The position numbers and the translations under genes were made by a program. From JAAXPZ01 sp965215705 (GTDB taxonomy: Bacteria; Campylobacterota; Campylobacteria; Campylobacterales; Sulfurovaceae), in the NCBI GenBank assembly GCA_965215705.1, contig CBDCEE010000003.1:1240001-1304000 (forward strand): 64,000 nt of DNA, in the 5' to 3' direction. Below are positions 25,499-34,648 of this stretch, piece after piece. Numbering within the stretch: position 1 is the first letter of the stretch; every line of letters starts with the position of its first letter. The notes under the pieces are model-generated. The model had not been told where the DNA came from and did not search any database. It saw only the letters and a program-made list of their open reading frames with translations.

Positions 25499-26759
25499 AC
25501 AGACCCCAATAAGTTTTTTCGGCTATGGTCTCACCACCAGAGCAATCGCGAAAAAACTAGGCGGAGACTGTACTTTTTATGATGATAACTGCACAGAACC
25601 CTATACCGATGCAGAGAGCAACCTCATCCTGCCTTCCTCACACTTTGATCCAAACAAGAGTCAGATGGAGATACTAACACCCAGTATTCCCCCACATCAC
25701 CCACTGCTACAAAAGGCAACAAATCCTGTAAGTGAGTATGATTTTTTTCTTAGCAATGTAGGTCGAGATATCCTCTCCTCGACATTGGATACCCATAAGC
25801 ATACCCAGCCCTTCACCATTTGGATCTCTGGTACCAATGGCAAGACCACTACCACGCAGATGCTTACCCATATCTTGGAAAAACGGGGGGCTGTCTATGG
25901 GGGTAATATCGGTGTGCCACTGGCTGATCTCGATACAGAAGCTCCTATCTGGGTACTCGAATCCAGCTCCTATACCCTGCATCATACCAGACTCGCCTCA
26001 CCCGATATCTACCTGCTCCTCCCTATTACCCCTGACCATCTCGACTGGCATGGCACATCAGAGCAGTATGAAGCAGATAAGCTTAGACCACTACTCACGA
26101 TGAGAGAGGGAGAGTTGGCATTGGTACCCAAGGGGCTCAACCTACCCAAAACTGATGCCTGGGTCGTAGAGTATGACAGCCTTACCTTCCTGGAAGACTT
26201 TTTCGATCTAGACACTTCCAAGCTCAGATACAAAGCTGCCTTTCTCCAAGATGCCCTTCTCTCACTGGCAGTGACACGTACACTCTTTGATGAAGCAGAC
26301 TATACCCTGCTGAATACCTTTGTCATGGATCATCACCGTCAAGAAGAGCTGATAGACGGCCAAGGCAGACTCTGGGTCAATGACTCAAAAGCCACCAATG
26401 TTGATGCCACGATCCAAGCGATCCATACCTATAAAGATAAAAAGATACACCTCATCCTAGGTGGTGATGACAAGGGAGTAGACCTAGCTCCTTTGATGGA
26501 TTTGATCGCAACACTCCCCATCACACTCTACACTGTTGGCAGCAATAACGACAGCCTCGGCACCATGGCAAAGGCACGCAGTATCTCTGCACATAGTTGT
26601 CATACGGTAGCTAAAGCGATCGAAGCGATCGCTATGCAGCTACAGACCAATGAAGTGGCACTTCTCTCTCCTGCTGCCTCCAGTCTCGACCAATTCCCCT
26701 CCTATACCAAAAGAGGGGAGCTTTTTATAGAATCAGTCAAAAATTTAAGAAACTCTTAA
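25485..26759 (+). CDS. murD: UDP-N-acetylmuramoyl-L-alanine--D-glutamate ligase
   Basis: 424 residues. N-terminal Rossmann-like FGYGLTTRAIAKKLG, ATP motif SGTNGKTTT, central DHLDWHGT and C-terminal NDSKATN...GGDDKG motifs of Mur ligases. It adds D-Glu to UDP-MurNAc-L-Ala in the cytoplasm. The first six residues (MRNEEQ) come from the ATGAGGA repeat and so are probably not under functional constraint; the true fold begins at ISFFGYG. 18 bases after mraY. Confidence 0.95.
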   Translation: MRNEEQTPISFFGYGLTTRAIAKKLGGDCTFYDDNCTEPYTDAESNLILPSSHFDPNKSQMEILTPSIPPHHPLLQKATNPVSEYDFFLSNVGRDILSSTLDTHKHTQPFTIWISGTNGKTTTTQMLTHILEKRGAVYGGNIGVPLADLDTEAPIWVLESSSYTLHHTRLASPDIYLLLPITPDHLDWHGTSEQYEADKLRPLLTMREGELALVPKGLNLPKTDAWVVEYDSLTFLEDFFDLDTSKLRYKAAFLQDALLSLAVTRTLFDEADYTLLNTFVMDHHRQEELIDGQGRLWVNDSKATNVDATIQAIHTYKDKKIHLILGGDDKGVDLAPLMDLIATLPITLYTVGSNNDSLGTMAKARSISAHSCHTVAKAIEAIAMQLQTNEVALLSPAASSLDQFPSYTKRGELFIESVKNLRNS

Positions 26760-26770
26760 TCTTGAATCGC

Positions 26771-26776
26771 TATAAT
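26771..26776 (+). promoter_or_regulatory. -10 box of the tRNA-Phe gene
   Basis: Perfect TATAAT, 23 bases before the mature tRNA 5' end, giving a start near 26783. Confidence 0.5.
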
Positions 26777-26798
26777 TCTATCCTCTTAAAATAGAAGT

Positions 26799-26874
26799 GG
26801 CTCTGTAGCTCAGTTGGTAGAGCAAAGGATTGAAAATCCTTGTGTCGGCGGTTCGATTCCGTCCAGCGCCACCA
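26799..26874 (+). tRNA. tRNA-Phe (anticodon GAA)
   Basis: 76 nt including encoded CCA. D stem GCTC/GAGC, anticodon stem AAGGA/TCCTT with loop TTGAAAA (anticodon GAA), variable loop GTGTC, T stem GGCGG/CCGTC with TTCGATT. The acceptor stem GGCTCTG/CAGCGCC pairs at six positions but has a U4-C69 mismatch (C at 26867). Otherwise canonical. Confidence 0.95.
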
Positions 26875-26956
26875 CTTCAAACATCCCAGCATTTTTACAA
26901 TATATGTTTACCTTATTACACTATGATTCCTGATATTTAATACCCAAGGAACTCCT

Positions 26957-27364
26957 ATGAAACACCCAACACTTATGGCACTACTCACCTCACTGTCTCT
27001 TGCAGGCGGTTTTAGTGAAGTAGCTGTCACACAATTTAAAGCACTCCAAGCCAAAGGTGTCCCGGTCATCGATATCCGCACGCCACAAGAGTGGAAAGAG
27101 ACAGGTATCATCAAAGGGGCCCATCAACTGATGTTTTTTGATATTCAAGGACAAGCACATGCACAGGCATGGCTAGATGGTCTGAATAAGATCATAAAAG
27201 ATAAAAAAAGCCCTTTTATCCTCTACTGTGCCCACGCCAATCGTACGAAAGCGGTAGGCAACTGGCTGGTTGATAAAATGGGATATACCCATGTCTATGA
27301 GCTCAAAGGCGGTATAGCCTATGGATGGAAAGATCTTGGAGAAAAAACGGTCACAGCCAAATAG
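26957..27364 (+). CDS. Exported rhodanese-domain protein
   Basis: 135 residues. Signal peptide about 1-19. A single rhodanese domain: VIDIRTPQEWKETGII near residue 38 and the active-site loop YCAHANRTKAVGNWL with the catalytic Cys, then YELKGGIAYGW. It probably carries sulfane sulfur on the Cys in the periplasm, suiting a sulfur-oxidising organism. Monocistronic, convergent with a LysR gene. Confidence 0.88.
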   Translation: MKHPTLMALLTSLSLAGGFSEVAVTQFKALQAKGVPVIDIRTPQEWKETGIIKGAHQLMFFDIQGQAHAQAWLDGLNKIIKDKKSPFILYCAHANRTKAVGNWLVDKMGYTHVYELKGGIAYGWKDLGEKTVTAK

Positions 27365-27371
27365 GGTTCTG

Positions 27372-27398
27372 TAGGGGTCGATGCCATATCAACCCCTA
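27372..27398. terminator. Possible bidirectional terminator
   Basis: TAGGGGT (27372-27378) and ACCCCTA (27392-27398) form a 7-bp stem with a 13-base loop between the convergent rhodanese and LysR genes. No strong T-run. Confidence 0.35.
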
Positions 27399-27422
27399 TA
27401 GAAAGCCCATAGAGATTTAGAT

Positions 27423-28325
27423 TTAGCAGTGCCCTGAAAGAATATGGTCAACCGTGTTATTGACATAGGCATTGTGCTTATTGTCTTTATGATACATAAT
27501 ATAAAAATGTCTGAGCATTTTATAGCCTTGGAGTCTGGCTTCGTAGAGTGTCCCCTCTTGTACCTTATCTGCGATCGCGTACTTGGAAACCACCGAGACT
27601 ACCGGATGCTCAGGGTCTTTGGTACTTCGTTTGACTGTCTGAAGTGCCGCTGTCGTATCACTCACTTCAGAAAGCATATCAAATGAACTACACTGTACAC
27701 CGATCTCTCCAAAGACATCTGCCATGATCTGTCGGGTATGGCTCCCCTCTTCACGACAGACCCATTTGAAACGGTAGAGATCTTCTGGTCTGAGTATTTT
27801 CGGGATCGGCACATTACTGAATACCACAAGCTCATCCTCTTTCCACTCGCGTGAGATCAAGGATTCGTCAATGATCTGTGACTCTACAAGCCCTAGATCC
27901 AGATTCTTATTTTTGAGTTTGTCTACAATATCATTACTCAATCCCACATGTAGCTTAATATCATTATGGATTGCATCGCTCATGGTATTGAGACAGTCTC
28001 CAGGTACGACATAGCTCCCAATCGTAAAGGAGGCCCCTAGTCTAAAGGTGATCTTCTTATCGATGATATTGAGCATCTCTCCCTCTGCACCATGAATACA
28101 CTTCTCCAGTTTTACCGCTACTTTATAGAGTTCTTCCCCTGAAGCTGTTAATCGAATACCATTTTTCTTTCTCTCTATGATCTTATTATCCAGATAATTC
28201 TCGATAAACTTGATCTGCTGTGTGACAGCCGGCTGCGATATGCCCAGCCTTGCAGAAGCTTTAGAAAAACTCCTCTCCCGCACCACTGTCAGGAAGGTCT
28301 CCATCTTAACAAAATCTTTTAACAC
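27423..28325 (-). CDS. LysR-family transcriptional regulator
   Basis: 300 residues. N-terminal helix-turn-helix: FVKMETFLTVVRERSFSKAS, LGISQPAVTQQIKFIE, then the wing with ERKKNGIRLTASGEELY. The effector domain (about 90-295) has the type II periplasmic-binding fold, starting FRLGASFTIGSYVVPG. Target and ligand unknown; neighbours (rhodanese, helicase) do not indicate them. The 224-base gap to the helicase gene is AT-rich and may hold its operator. Confidence 0.92.
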   Translation of the reverse strand: MLKDFVKMETFLTVVRERSFSKASARLGISQPAVTQQIKFIENYLDNKIIERKKNGIRLTASGEELYKVAVKLEKCIHGAEGEMLNIIDKKITFRLGASFTIGSYVVPGDCLNTMSDAIHNDIKLHVGLSNDIVDKLKNKNLDLGLVESQIIDESLISREWKEDELVVFSNVPIPKILRPEDLYRFKWVCREEGSHTRQIMADVFGEIGVQCSSFDMLSEVSDTTAALQTVKRSTKDPEHPVVSVVSKYAIADKVQEGTLYEARLQGYKMLRHFYIMYHKDNKHNAYVNNTVDHILSGHC

Positions 28326-28503
28326 ACTGCATCCTTTTACCCCAAATTTTTACTTCTTTCCATTTATTAAACTATAACAGATACAAACATAAGTACAACT
28401 TATTTATTTAAGATTTTATATGTTTATAAGTAAAAATTTACTCTCTCTATTTGTCATCTTACCTGCAAAGAGAACGCCTAGCCATCTTTTATTGTTTTAT
28501 CGA

Positions 28504-28509
28504 TATAAT
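28504..28509 (+). promoter_or_regulatory. -10 box for the helicase-truB transcript
   Basis: TATAAT 41 bases before the ATG; a second weaker TATACT lies at 28513-28518. AAAGGA at 28536-28541 serves as ribosome binding site. The rest of the 28326-28549 gap is AT-rich with no gene seen. Confidence 0.4.
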
Positions 28510-28549
28510 CATTATACTAAATAAAGGGAATCTCTAAAGGAAACGGAAA

Positions 28550-30607
28550 ATGTTAGAGGAATTGAACAAATCCCAGCGGGATGCTGTGACACATATCGAT
28601 GGTTCTCTACTGATCCTTGCCGGTGCGGGGAGTGGCAAAACCAAAACACTCACCACACGTCTGGCATACCTGATCGGTGAAGTAGGGATTGACCCAGCCA
28701 ACACCTTGACACTGACTTTCACCAACAAAGCTGCCAATGAGATGAGAGAGCGGGCACTGTCACTCATCGGAAACCGCTATGCTACTCCTCCTCTTCTCTG
28801 TACTTTCCATAAGTTTGGACTCATCTTTCTCAAATTCCATATCGAAAAATTAGGACGAAAGAACTCCTTTGTGATTATCGATAGTGATGATAAAAAAAGA
28901 CTCATCCGTAGTATTGCCAAGGAGATGAAAATAGACCTCAATCTCTCTTTTATCGGCAGTGAGATCTCCAAATATAAAAATACCCTACTTACTCCCAAAG
29001 AGGTGCTTGAAAAAGCTGAACTACCTGATTATAAGAAGATTGCCAAGATATACAAAGCCTATGAAGAGAATATTACTGAGAATAATCTTGTAGACTTTGA
29101 TGACCTTTTAATGCTGACTTTTAAAATCTTGGATGAGAATCCTGAACTACGAACAGAGATAAGCACTCATTACCAATACATCATGGTCGATGAGTATCAG
29201 GATACCAATGAACTCCAGTTCAAACTACTAGAACATCTCTCCAGCGAACACGGTAATCTCTGTGTTGTAGGGGATGATGACCAGAGTATCTATGGGTGGA
29301 GAGGTGCCAATATCCGAAATATCCTGGATTTTCATAAGCACTTTGAAGATACCAAGATTGTCAAACTGGAAGTGAATTACCGTTCTACTCAACCTATTTT
29401 GGATGCCTCCAATGCCTTGATCGAACACAACAGCCATAGGCTGGGGAAAAAGCTTACCTCACATAAAGGCAAAGGCAAAAAAGTAAAGCTCCTGCATTCA
29501 CTGGATGAAGGCCACGAATCCAGAGCGATCGCCAGAGAGATCAAAGCACTTCTCTCCTCCGGTGTCCATCAAGATGAGATCGCTGTCCTCTACCGCATCA
29601 ATGCACTCTCACGCTCCCTAGAAGAGGGCTTTAGCAAAGAAGGATTGGGCTTTAAGCTCATCGGTGGCATGCGATTTTATGAGAGAGCAGAGGTAAAAGA
29701 CATCATCTCCTACTTCAGAGTACTCTCCAACCCCCATGATGACTTCTCTTTCCTTAGGATCGTCAACAAGCCCAAGCGTGGTATTGGAAAAGTCTCTATC
29801 GACAAAGTGCATAGACTTGCCTATGATAAACATCTCTCCATCTACCAAACTGTGGAGTCACTCTCTCTCAAAGAATTAGAAGGCATCACCACCAAACGGG
29901 CAGCCACTTCACTAAAAAGCCTGATAGAGGATATCCATATGCTTCAGGACGAGGCCAAGGCATCACTCTACAACTTTGTAACACTCTTTGAAGAGACTAT
30001 CAAACTCAAAGCATACTATCACACAATGGTGGATGGGCAGGACCGTATCCTCAATATTGATGAATTTTATGGATACTTTCGTGAAGCCATCAAGATCAAT
30101 CCTGAGATCACGCTCGATGAATTTCTCAACAATATTTCGCTACAGAGCGATCAGGACGAAGTCCAAGAGGATACTATCGCGATCATGAGCATCCATGCCG
30201 CCAAAGGACTGGAGTTTGAACACCTCTATGTGATCGGCATGGAGGAGGAGTTCTTCCCACTGCTTGGTGAAGGCTGTAACATGGAAGAAGAGCGTCGTCT
30301 GGGCTATGTCGCCATCACCAGAGCCAAATCTGACCTCACCCTCTGCTATGTCGACAGCCGTTTCTATAAAGGACGTAGAAAAATGCTGGACAAGAGCCGT
30401 TTTCTGGGTGAAGCAGGACTTATCAACGATACCGCACTCAAGATCACCAAATCGGCAGGCTATAAAAAAGGCGATCTGGCCAAGCATAAGATATTTGGTA
30501 TCGGGCGGGTACAGGCTGCCAACAAATCCGGCAGAGAGTATAAGCTGCTGATCAATTTCGGCGGGAACAAGAAAGAGATACTGAGCTCGTTTGTACAGCC
30601 GGTGTAA
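28550..30607 (+). CDS. UvrD/Rep-family ATP-dependent DNA helicase
   Basis: 685 residues, superfamily 1A. Motif I AGAGSGKTKT, motif II VDEYQDTN, motif III GDDDQSIYGWRGA, motif IV VNYRS, motif V SIHAAKGLEFEH and motif VI YVAITRAKSDL are all intact. The C-terminal ~60 residues (GDLAKHKIFGIGRV...) match the PcrA/UvrD tail. Unwinds DNA 3' to 5' in repair or replication restart. Stop directly abuts the truB start, the order seen in Campylobacter. Confidence 0.95.
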   Translation: MLEELNKSQRDAVTHIDGSLLILAGAGSGKTKTLTTRLAYLIGEVGIDPANTLTLTFTNKAANEMRERALSLIGNRYATPPLLCTFHKFGLIFLKFHIEKLGRKNSFVIIDSDDKKRLIRSIAKEMKIDLNLSFIGSEISKYKNTLLTPKEVLEKAELPDYKKIAKIYKAYEENITENNLVDFDDLLMLTFKILDENPELRTEISTHYQYIMVDEYQDTNELQFKLLEHLSSEHGNLCVVGDDDQSIYGWRGANIRNILDFHKHFEDTKIVKLEVNYRSTQPILDASNALIEHNSHRLGKKLTSHKGKGKKVKLLHSLDEGHESRAIAREIKALLSSGVHQDEIAVLYRINALSRSLEEGFSKEGLGFKLIGGMRFYERAEVKDIISYFRVLSNPHDDFSFLRIVNKPKRGIGKVSIDKVHRLAYDKHLSIYQTVESLSLKELEGITTKRAATSLKSLIEDIHMLQDEAKASLYNFVTLFEETIKLKAYYHTMVDGQDRILNIDEFYGYFREAIKINPEITLDEFLNNISLQSDQDEVQEDTIAIMSIHAAKGLEFEHLYVIGMEEEFFPLLGEGCNMEEERRLGYVAITRAKSDLTLCYVDSRFYKGRRKMLDKSRFLGEAGLINDTALKITKSAGYKKGDLAKHKIFGIGRVQAANKSGREYKLLINFGGNKKEILSSFVQPV

Positions 30608-31444
30608 TTGCCATTGAACCGCCTATTTGTCGTCAACAAACCTATTTACCGAAGTTCCAATGGATATATGAGGTATGTCAAGAAAAAGTATAATACAAAA
30701 AAAGTAGGCTTCTCCGGCACACTCGACCCTTTTGCTACCGGCTGTCTCATTGTAGCGACAGGGCAATATACCAAACTGTTTCAATACCTCGACAAGACAC
30801 CCAAAAGCTACCGTGCCACCCTCTGGCTGGGAGCCAACTCCCCTACACTGGATATTGAAAAAGTGAATAGTGTCCAAGAAGTCACTCCTTTTGATGAAGA
30901 GAAGATCAAAAGGGTACTTCAAGGTCTGAAGGGAGCATGCACCTACTATCCACCCAAATACTCTGCCAAAAAGATCAATGGGAAACGTGCCTATGACCTC
31001 GCACGGGCAGGTGAAGAAGTCACACTCAAGACCATTACCTCCACCATCTATGACATCAAACTTCTACACTACACCCATCCTTTTGTCCATTTTGAAGCAA
31101 CAGTAAGTGAAGGTACCTATATCCGAAGCCTCGGGGCGCTGATCGCAGATGAGCTTGGCATTGATGCCACGCTTTCAAGTCTGCACCGTCTCCATGAAGG
31201 TGCATTTTATTATGATAATGAAAAGGCACTTGATCCCTTTATACATCTTGCCATACCCCATAATATCTATACTGGAGAGGATTCCTATCTTGAACTGGGC
31301 AAGAAACTCTCTGTCGCATATTTTGAAAATAAAGACGACGGCATTTATCTAATAGAAACTGCCAACTTCTTTTCTATTATTGAAATTATTAACACTATTG
31401 TCACATATCGCTTCAATAGAATTCCAAAATTCACTACGACATGA
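30608..31444 (+). CDS. truB: tRNA pseudouridine-55 synthase
   Basis: 278 residues from TTG at 30608, directly after the helicase stop; TTG at 30614 (giving MNRLFVVNKP) is equally possible, and neither has a strong ribosome binding site, suggesting coupling. The catalytic Asp is in GTLDPFATGCL; the RAYDLARAGEE and GTYIRSLGALIADELG motifs are present. It makes the T-loop pseudouridine. The C-terminal ~30 residues are divergent. Confidence 0.93.
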   Translation: MPLNRLFVVNKPIYRSSNGYMRYVKKKYNTKKVGFSGTLDPFATGCLIVATGQYTKLFQYLDKTPKSYRATLWLGANSPTLDIEKVNSVQEVTPFDEEKIKRVLQGLKGACTYYPPKYSAKKINGKRAYDLARAGEEVTLKTITSTIYDIKLLHYTHPFVHFEATVSEGTYIRSLGALIADELGIDATLSSLHRLHEGAFYYDNEKALDPFIHLAIPHNIYTGEDSYLELGKKLSVAYFENKDDGIYLIETANFFSIIEIINTIVTYRFNRIPKFTTT

Positions 31445-31493
31445 TTATGCATGAGACCTAGCAAAACGTAGCAACCCCATAGCTACAATATGT

Positions 31494-31507
31494 TATAATG
31501 TTATAAT
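31494..31507 (+). promoter_or_regulatory. Doubled -10 box at the start codon (leaderless candidate)
   Basis: TATAAT at 31494-31499 and again at 31502-31507, the second overlapping the ATG at 31506. A start from the first box would fall on or next to the ATG, and no Shine-Dalgarno sequence precedes it. Confidence 0.4.
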
Positions 31508-33068
31508 GAATAAGAATGATTTTATAGCTATTACTAGCCCAAACCAGTTTGAGATAAAAATACCCTACCACTCAGACAACAGTATTGGAAAAGTGGATTA
31601 CCATACAAATATATATTTTTTTATTCCAAAAAGCCTAAACATAAATTCAACCAGTTACCTTAGTAACAATTTCTACAATGATTATACAAGCTATATTCGT
31701 TTTATTACACCTCAAAGAAAACTTGGTGCCTTAGAAAGAAGACTTCATACCCTTATCACTGTACTGAGCACTGATATTTCTGAGGAGGGCAGAAAGAGTA
31801 CTTTTGAAGAGGAACTAAAGCTCATTGTCTGCTCCTATGTCTCCTATCTAGGGAAATACAGCAAAGAGTTCGCCCATAAAAATATCCATATCAAAAGGCT
31901 CCATACCTTCCTCCAGAGAGTCGAAAATTTTCACACTTTGATGAAAATAATGCTCAAAACTGCATCCGATAGGCAAGGTAACGATATCATAGACTGTGTA
32001 CTATCTGCATCAGAATTTGTGAGCTATGCAGCCCAAAATTGTCTATTAGAGATCAATGTACATCTAAAAACACATGAGAATAGATACGGCGATACCGTCA
32101 ACACTATAGTGGGTACCATCAATACTATCATAGAGTTTTCCAAAGAGAATCATTTTCCCGTCATATCAAACGATACATATCAGAACGAGAAAGTCATCTA
32201 TCGACACTCTATCCTAAAAAAGTACTTTTACAGCATCCTCTATCTTTATCAAAAGAAAAAGAAAGATGGAGGAGGTATCAAAGAAGTCTATTATGCCATT
32301 GCAGCCGGTCTTTCTATGGTCTTTACCACCCTTATTGTATTTGCCACACAAAAAGAGTATGGGAATTTCACTACATCCTTTTTTGCTGCTTTGGTTATCA
32401 GCTACATGTTCAAGGATAGGATCAAAGAGGCATACAGAGGCTACTTTGACAAAAGAATAGCGATCAAAACCTATGACTATAAAGAGAAGATATACAGTTC
32501 AGACAAAAAACTCATATTTGCCTTTATTAAGGAGCGAATGCGCTTTGTTAAAAAGAAAACATTACAGGATGATATCAAAAAAACGCGGCTCATAGAGGTG
32601 CCTAGAAGACTCTCTCCTTATCTAGAAGAAGATATCATCAAGTTTGAGAAGAGTGTCACACTCTATAATAAAAATATCCAACGAAAATATCATAATACCA
32701 TCAATGGTATACACAATATCATGAGATTTGATATCTCACAATATCTCAAAAAGATGGATGCGACAAAGGTACCTCTCTACCGAGTAAATGATCACAAGCT
32801 TTTTGGAAATAAAATATACCATGTAAATATAGTTATTGAAAACAAAACTGAAACAGGAACAGCCCTCTATAGAGCAAGAATCATTATCAATAAAAGAGGT
32901 ATCAAAAGAATAGAACTTCCGGTATCAGGATTGATACTCTTTCCAAAAGACAACACCACAAACAAAAAAAGTTGGTTCTCATTTAAAAAATCGGGCCTTC
33001 TCAGAAAAAGCACATCAAAACCGAAGATACTGAAAGGGGAGAGTGTGCCCAAGAGAGCACTCCCTTAG
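31506..33068 (+). CDS. Hypothetical protein with two central membrane helices
   Basis: 520 residues. About 260 residues of cytosolic, mostly helical sequence, then two hydrophobic segments (about 261-280 YYAIAAGLSMVFTTLIVF and 288-303 TSFFAALVISYMF), then a basic ~200-residue tail with YHNTINGIHNIMRF. The protein ends with a Lys/Ser-rich stretch. I recall similar unnamed proteins in other Proteobacteria but no function. It occupies the place where Campylobacter carries csrA between truB and ispE. Codon use is AT-rich relative to neighbours. Possible leaderless start. Confidence 0.7.
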   Translation: MNKNDFIAITSPNQFEIKIPYHSDNSIGKVDYHTNIYFFIPKSLNINSTSYLSNNFYNDYTSYIRFITPQRKLGALERRLHTLITVLSTDISEEGRKSTFEEELKLIVCSYVSYLGKYSKEFAHKNIHIKRLHTFLQRVENFHTLMKIMLKTASDRQGNDIIDCVLSASEFVSYAAQNCLLEINVHLKTHENRYGDTVNTIVGTINTIIEFSKENHFPVISNDTYQNEKVIYRHSILKKYFYSILYLYQKKKKDGGGIKEVYYAIAAGLSMVFTTLIVFATQKEYGNFTTSFFAALVISYMFKDRIKEAYRGYFDKRIAIKTYDYKEKIYSSDKKLIFAFIKERMRFVKKKTLQDDIKKTRLIEVPRRLSPYLEEDIIKFEKSVTLYNKNIQRKYHNTINGIHNIMRFDISQYLKKMDATKVPLYRVNDHKLFGNKIYHVNIVIENKTETGTALYRARIIINKRGIKRIELPVSGLILFPKDNTTNKKSWFSFKKSGLLRKSTSKPKILKGESVPKRALP

Positions 33069-33109
33069 AAAAAAATATTTTGCTTATTTTAGCAGAAGAA
33101 CACCTATGC

Positions 33110-33115
33110 TATAAT
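33110..33115 (+). promoter_or_regulatory. Extended -10 promoter of ispE
   Basis: TATGCTATAAT, identical to the element before smpB, 31 bases before the ispE ATG. No clear -35, as is usual for sigma-70 promoters in this phylum. Confidence 0.5.
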
Positions 33116-33145
33116 CCAAAGTAACTCATTATTTAAAGGAGCTTC

Positions 33146-33922
33146 ATGCACAGTATTCAAGCCCATGCCAAAGTCAATATCTTTCTGAAAGTCACAGGAC
33201 ATGAGGAGGGCTACCATACCCTACTTTCTCGTTTTATACGGGTAGAAGATCTCTACGACACGATCACTTTTGAGCCCGGGGAATACGAGCAGTTCACGAT
33301 AGAGGGCTGTGAAGGTGTAGCCAGAGAGTCCAATACTATCTACAAAGCCTTTGTAGCACTCAACAAGTATCTGGACAACCCTATCCTCCTCCACTTCTTT
33401 CACCAGCACAAAGTGCTCGTCACCAAACGTATCCCTTCTCAGGCAGGACTGGGTGGTGGCAGCTCTGATGCCGCAGCCTTTATGCGGCTTGCCAATGAAG
33501 TTTGTGGACTTAAGATAGATACTGATACACTGGCACGTATTGGCTCTGAAGTAGGTGCAGATCTACCCTTTTTTATCCATAACTACCCCTCTGCCAATGT
33601 CAGAGGGTTTGGTGAGATCGTACAGCCTTTTTTTGAAGAGCCGCTTGCACTGGAACTACAGACGCCCAGCATCGGATGTGACACCACCGTTGTCTACAAA
33701 ACCTTTAAAAAATACCTCTTTGACAATATCGATCCGGCATCCTATTTTGGCTGGGAAAATCTAGACTCTAGAACACTGCTCAACATCGTAGCTGATCCCG
33801 TAGTGCTCAACGACCTCTATCCCGCTGCAATGATCGCCTATCCAGAGCTTGAGGAACTTGCTATGACGGGTTGGTTTTTTAGTGGAAGTGGAAGTACCTT
33901 TTTCAGGCTTAAGCCAAACTAG
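33146..33922 (+). CDS. ispE: 4-diphosphocytidyl-2-C-methyl-D-erythritol kinase
   Basis: 258 residues, GHMP kinase family. Motifs AKVNIFLKVTG (start), the ATP loop PSQAGLGGGSSDAAAF and the C-terminal FFSGSGSTFF. Phosphorylates CDP-ME in the MEP isoprenoid route. AAAGGAG ribosome binding site. Its 3' end overlaps the truC gene by 14 bases tail to tail. Confidence 0.95.
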   Translation: MHSIQAHAKVNIFLKVTGHEEGYHTLLSRFIRVEDLYDTITFEPGEYEQFTIEGCEGVARESNTIYKAFVALNKYLDNPILLHFFHQHKVLVTKRIPSQAGLGGGSSDAAAFMRLANEVCGLKIDTDTLARIGSEVGADLPFFIHNYPSANVRGFGEIVQPFFEEPLALELQTPSIGCDTTVVYKTFKKYLFDNIDPASYFGWENLDSRTLLNIVADPVVLNDLYPAAMIAYPELEELAMTGWFFSGSGSTFFRLKPN

Positions 33923-34637
33923 TATTCCAGCCAAATCGTTGCATAAACTCTGCAAACACTTTATCCAGCGGAGCCACTATCTCCAGCACCTCATGGGTCA
34001 CAGGATGGGTAAATGCGATCTTCTCTGCATGCAGAAGCAGCCGGTGACAACCAAACTTTTCTCGAAAAAGTATATTGTGCTCCCCTCTCCCATGTTTTGT
34101 ATCACCGATGAGATGGTGATGGATATGCTTCATATGACGGCGTAACTGATGCTTTCGTCCTGTTTTGGGCATGAGTTTCACCAGAGAATACCTGGCAACC
34201 GGATATCTGCTGACCGGATAGGGCAACTCTATAGTTCCCAGTCTTCGGTATGCAGTTTGCGCCTCTTTGGGCTCCTGGGTGATCCCTCTGCGTTTCTGCG
34301 CTTTGGTATCAATCATCTGTTTGAGTGGATGATCGATCAGTCCTTCTGGCTCCGTGTAGCCTCGCACGATCGCCAGATACTGTTTGCTGATCTCTCCTTC
34401 ACGAAACATTGCAGAGAGCTGGCTTGCCACTACACTGTTCAATGCAAATACCAACACACCGGAGGTAGGCTTATCCAGACGGTGCACCGCATGGACATGG
34501 CTCCCTATCTGATCACGCAGCAACTGCAGGGCAAATTCTGTCTCATGCTTATCAATGAGGGATTTGTGTACCAGTAGTCCGGAGGGTTTGTTGATAATGA
34601 CGATCGAGGTATCTTGATAGAGTATCTCTAGGTCCAT
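33909..34637 (-). CDS. truC: TruC-like tRNA pseudouridine-65 synthase (RluA family)
   Basis: 242 residues. Catalytic HRLDKPTSGVLVF; the opening LEILYQDTSIVIINKPSG...VHKS, the segment RDQIGSHVHAVHRLD and the late KTGRKHQLRRHMKHIHHHLIGD match TruC more closely than RluA/C/D. No S4 domain. Probably modifies tRNA-Asp-type substrates at U65, although substrate assignment within RluA enzymes is hard from sequence. Convergent overlap with ispE; follows sppA. Confidence 0.8.
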   Translation of the reverse strand: MDLEILYQDTSIVIINKPSGLLVHKSLIDKHETEFALQLLRDQIGSHVHAVHRLDKPTSGVLVFALNSVVASQLSAMFREGEISKQYLAIVRGYTEPEGLIDHPLKQMIDTKAQKRRGITQEPKEAQTAYRRLGTIELPYPVSRYPVARYSLVKLMPKTGRKHQLRRHMKHIHHHLIGDTKHGRGEHNILFREKFGCHRLLLHAEKIAFTHPVTHEVLEIVAPLDKVFAEFMQRFGWNTSLA

Positions 34638-34648
34638 CTCCTTACTGC

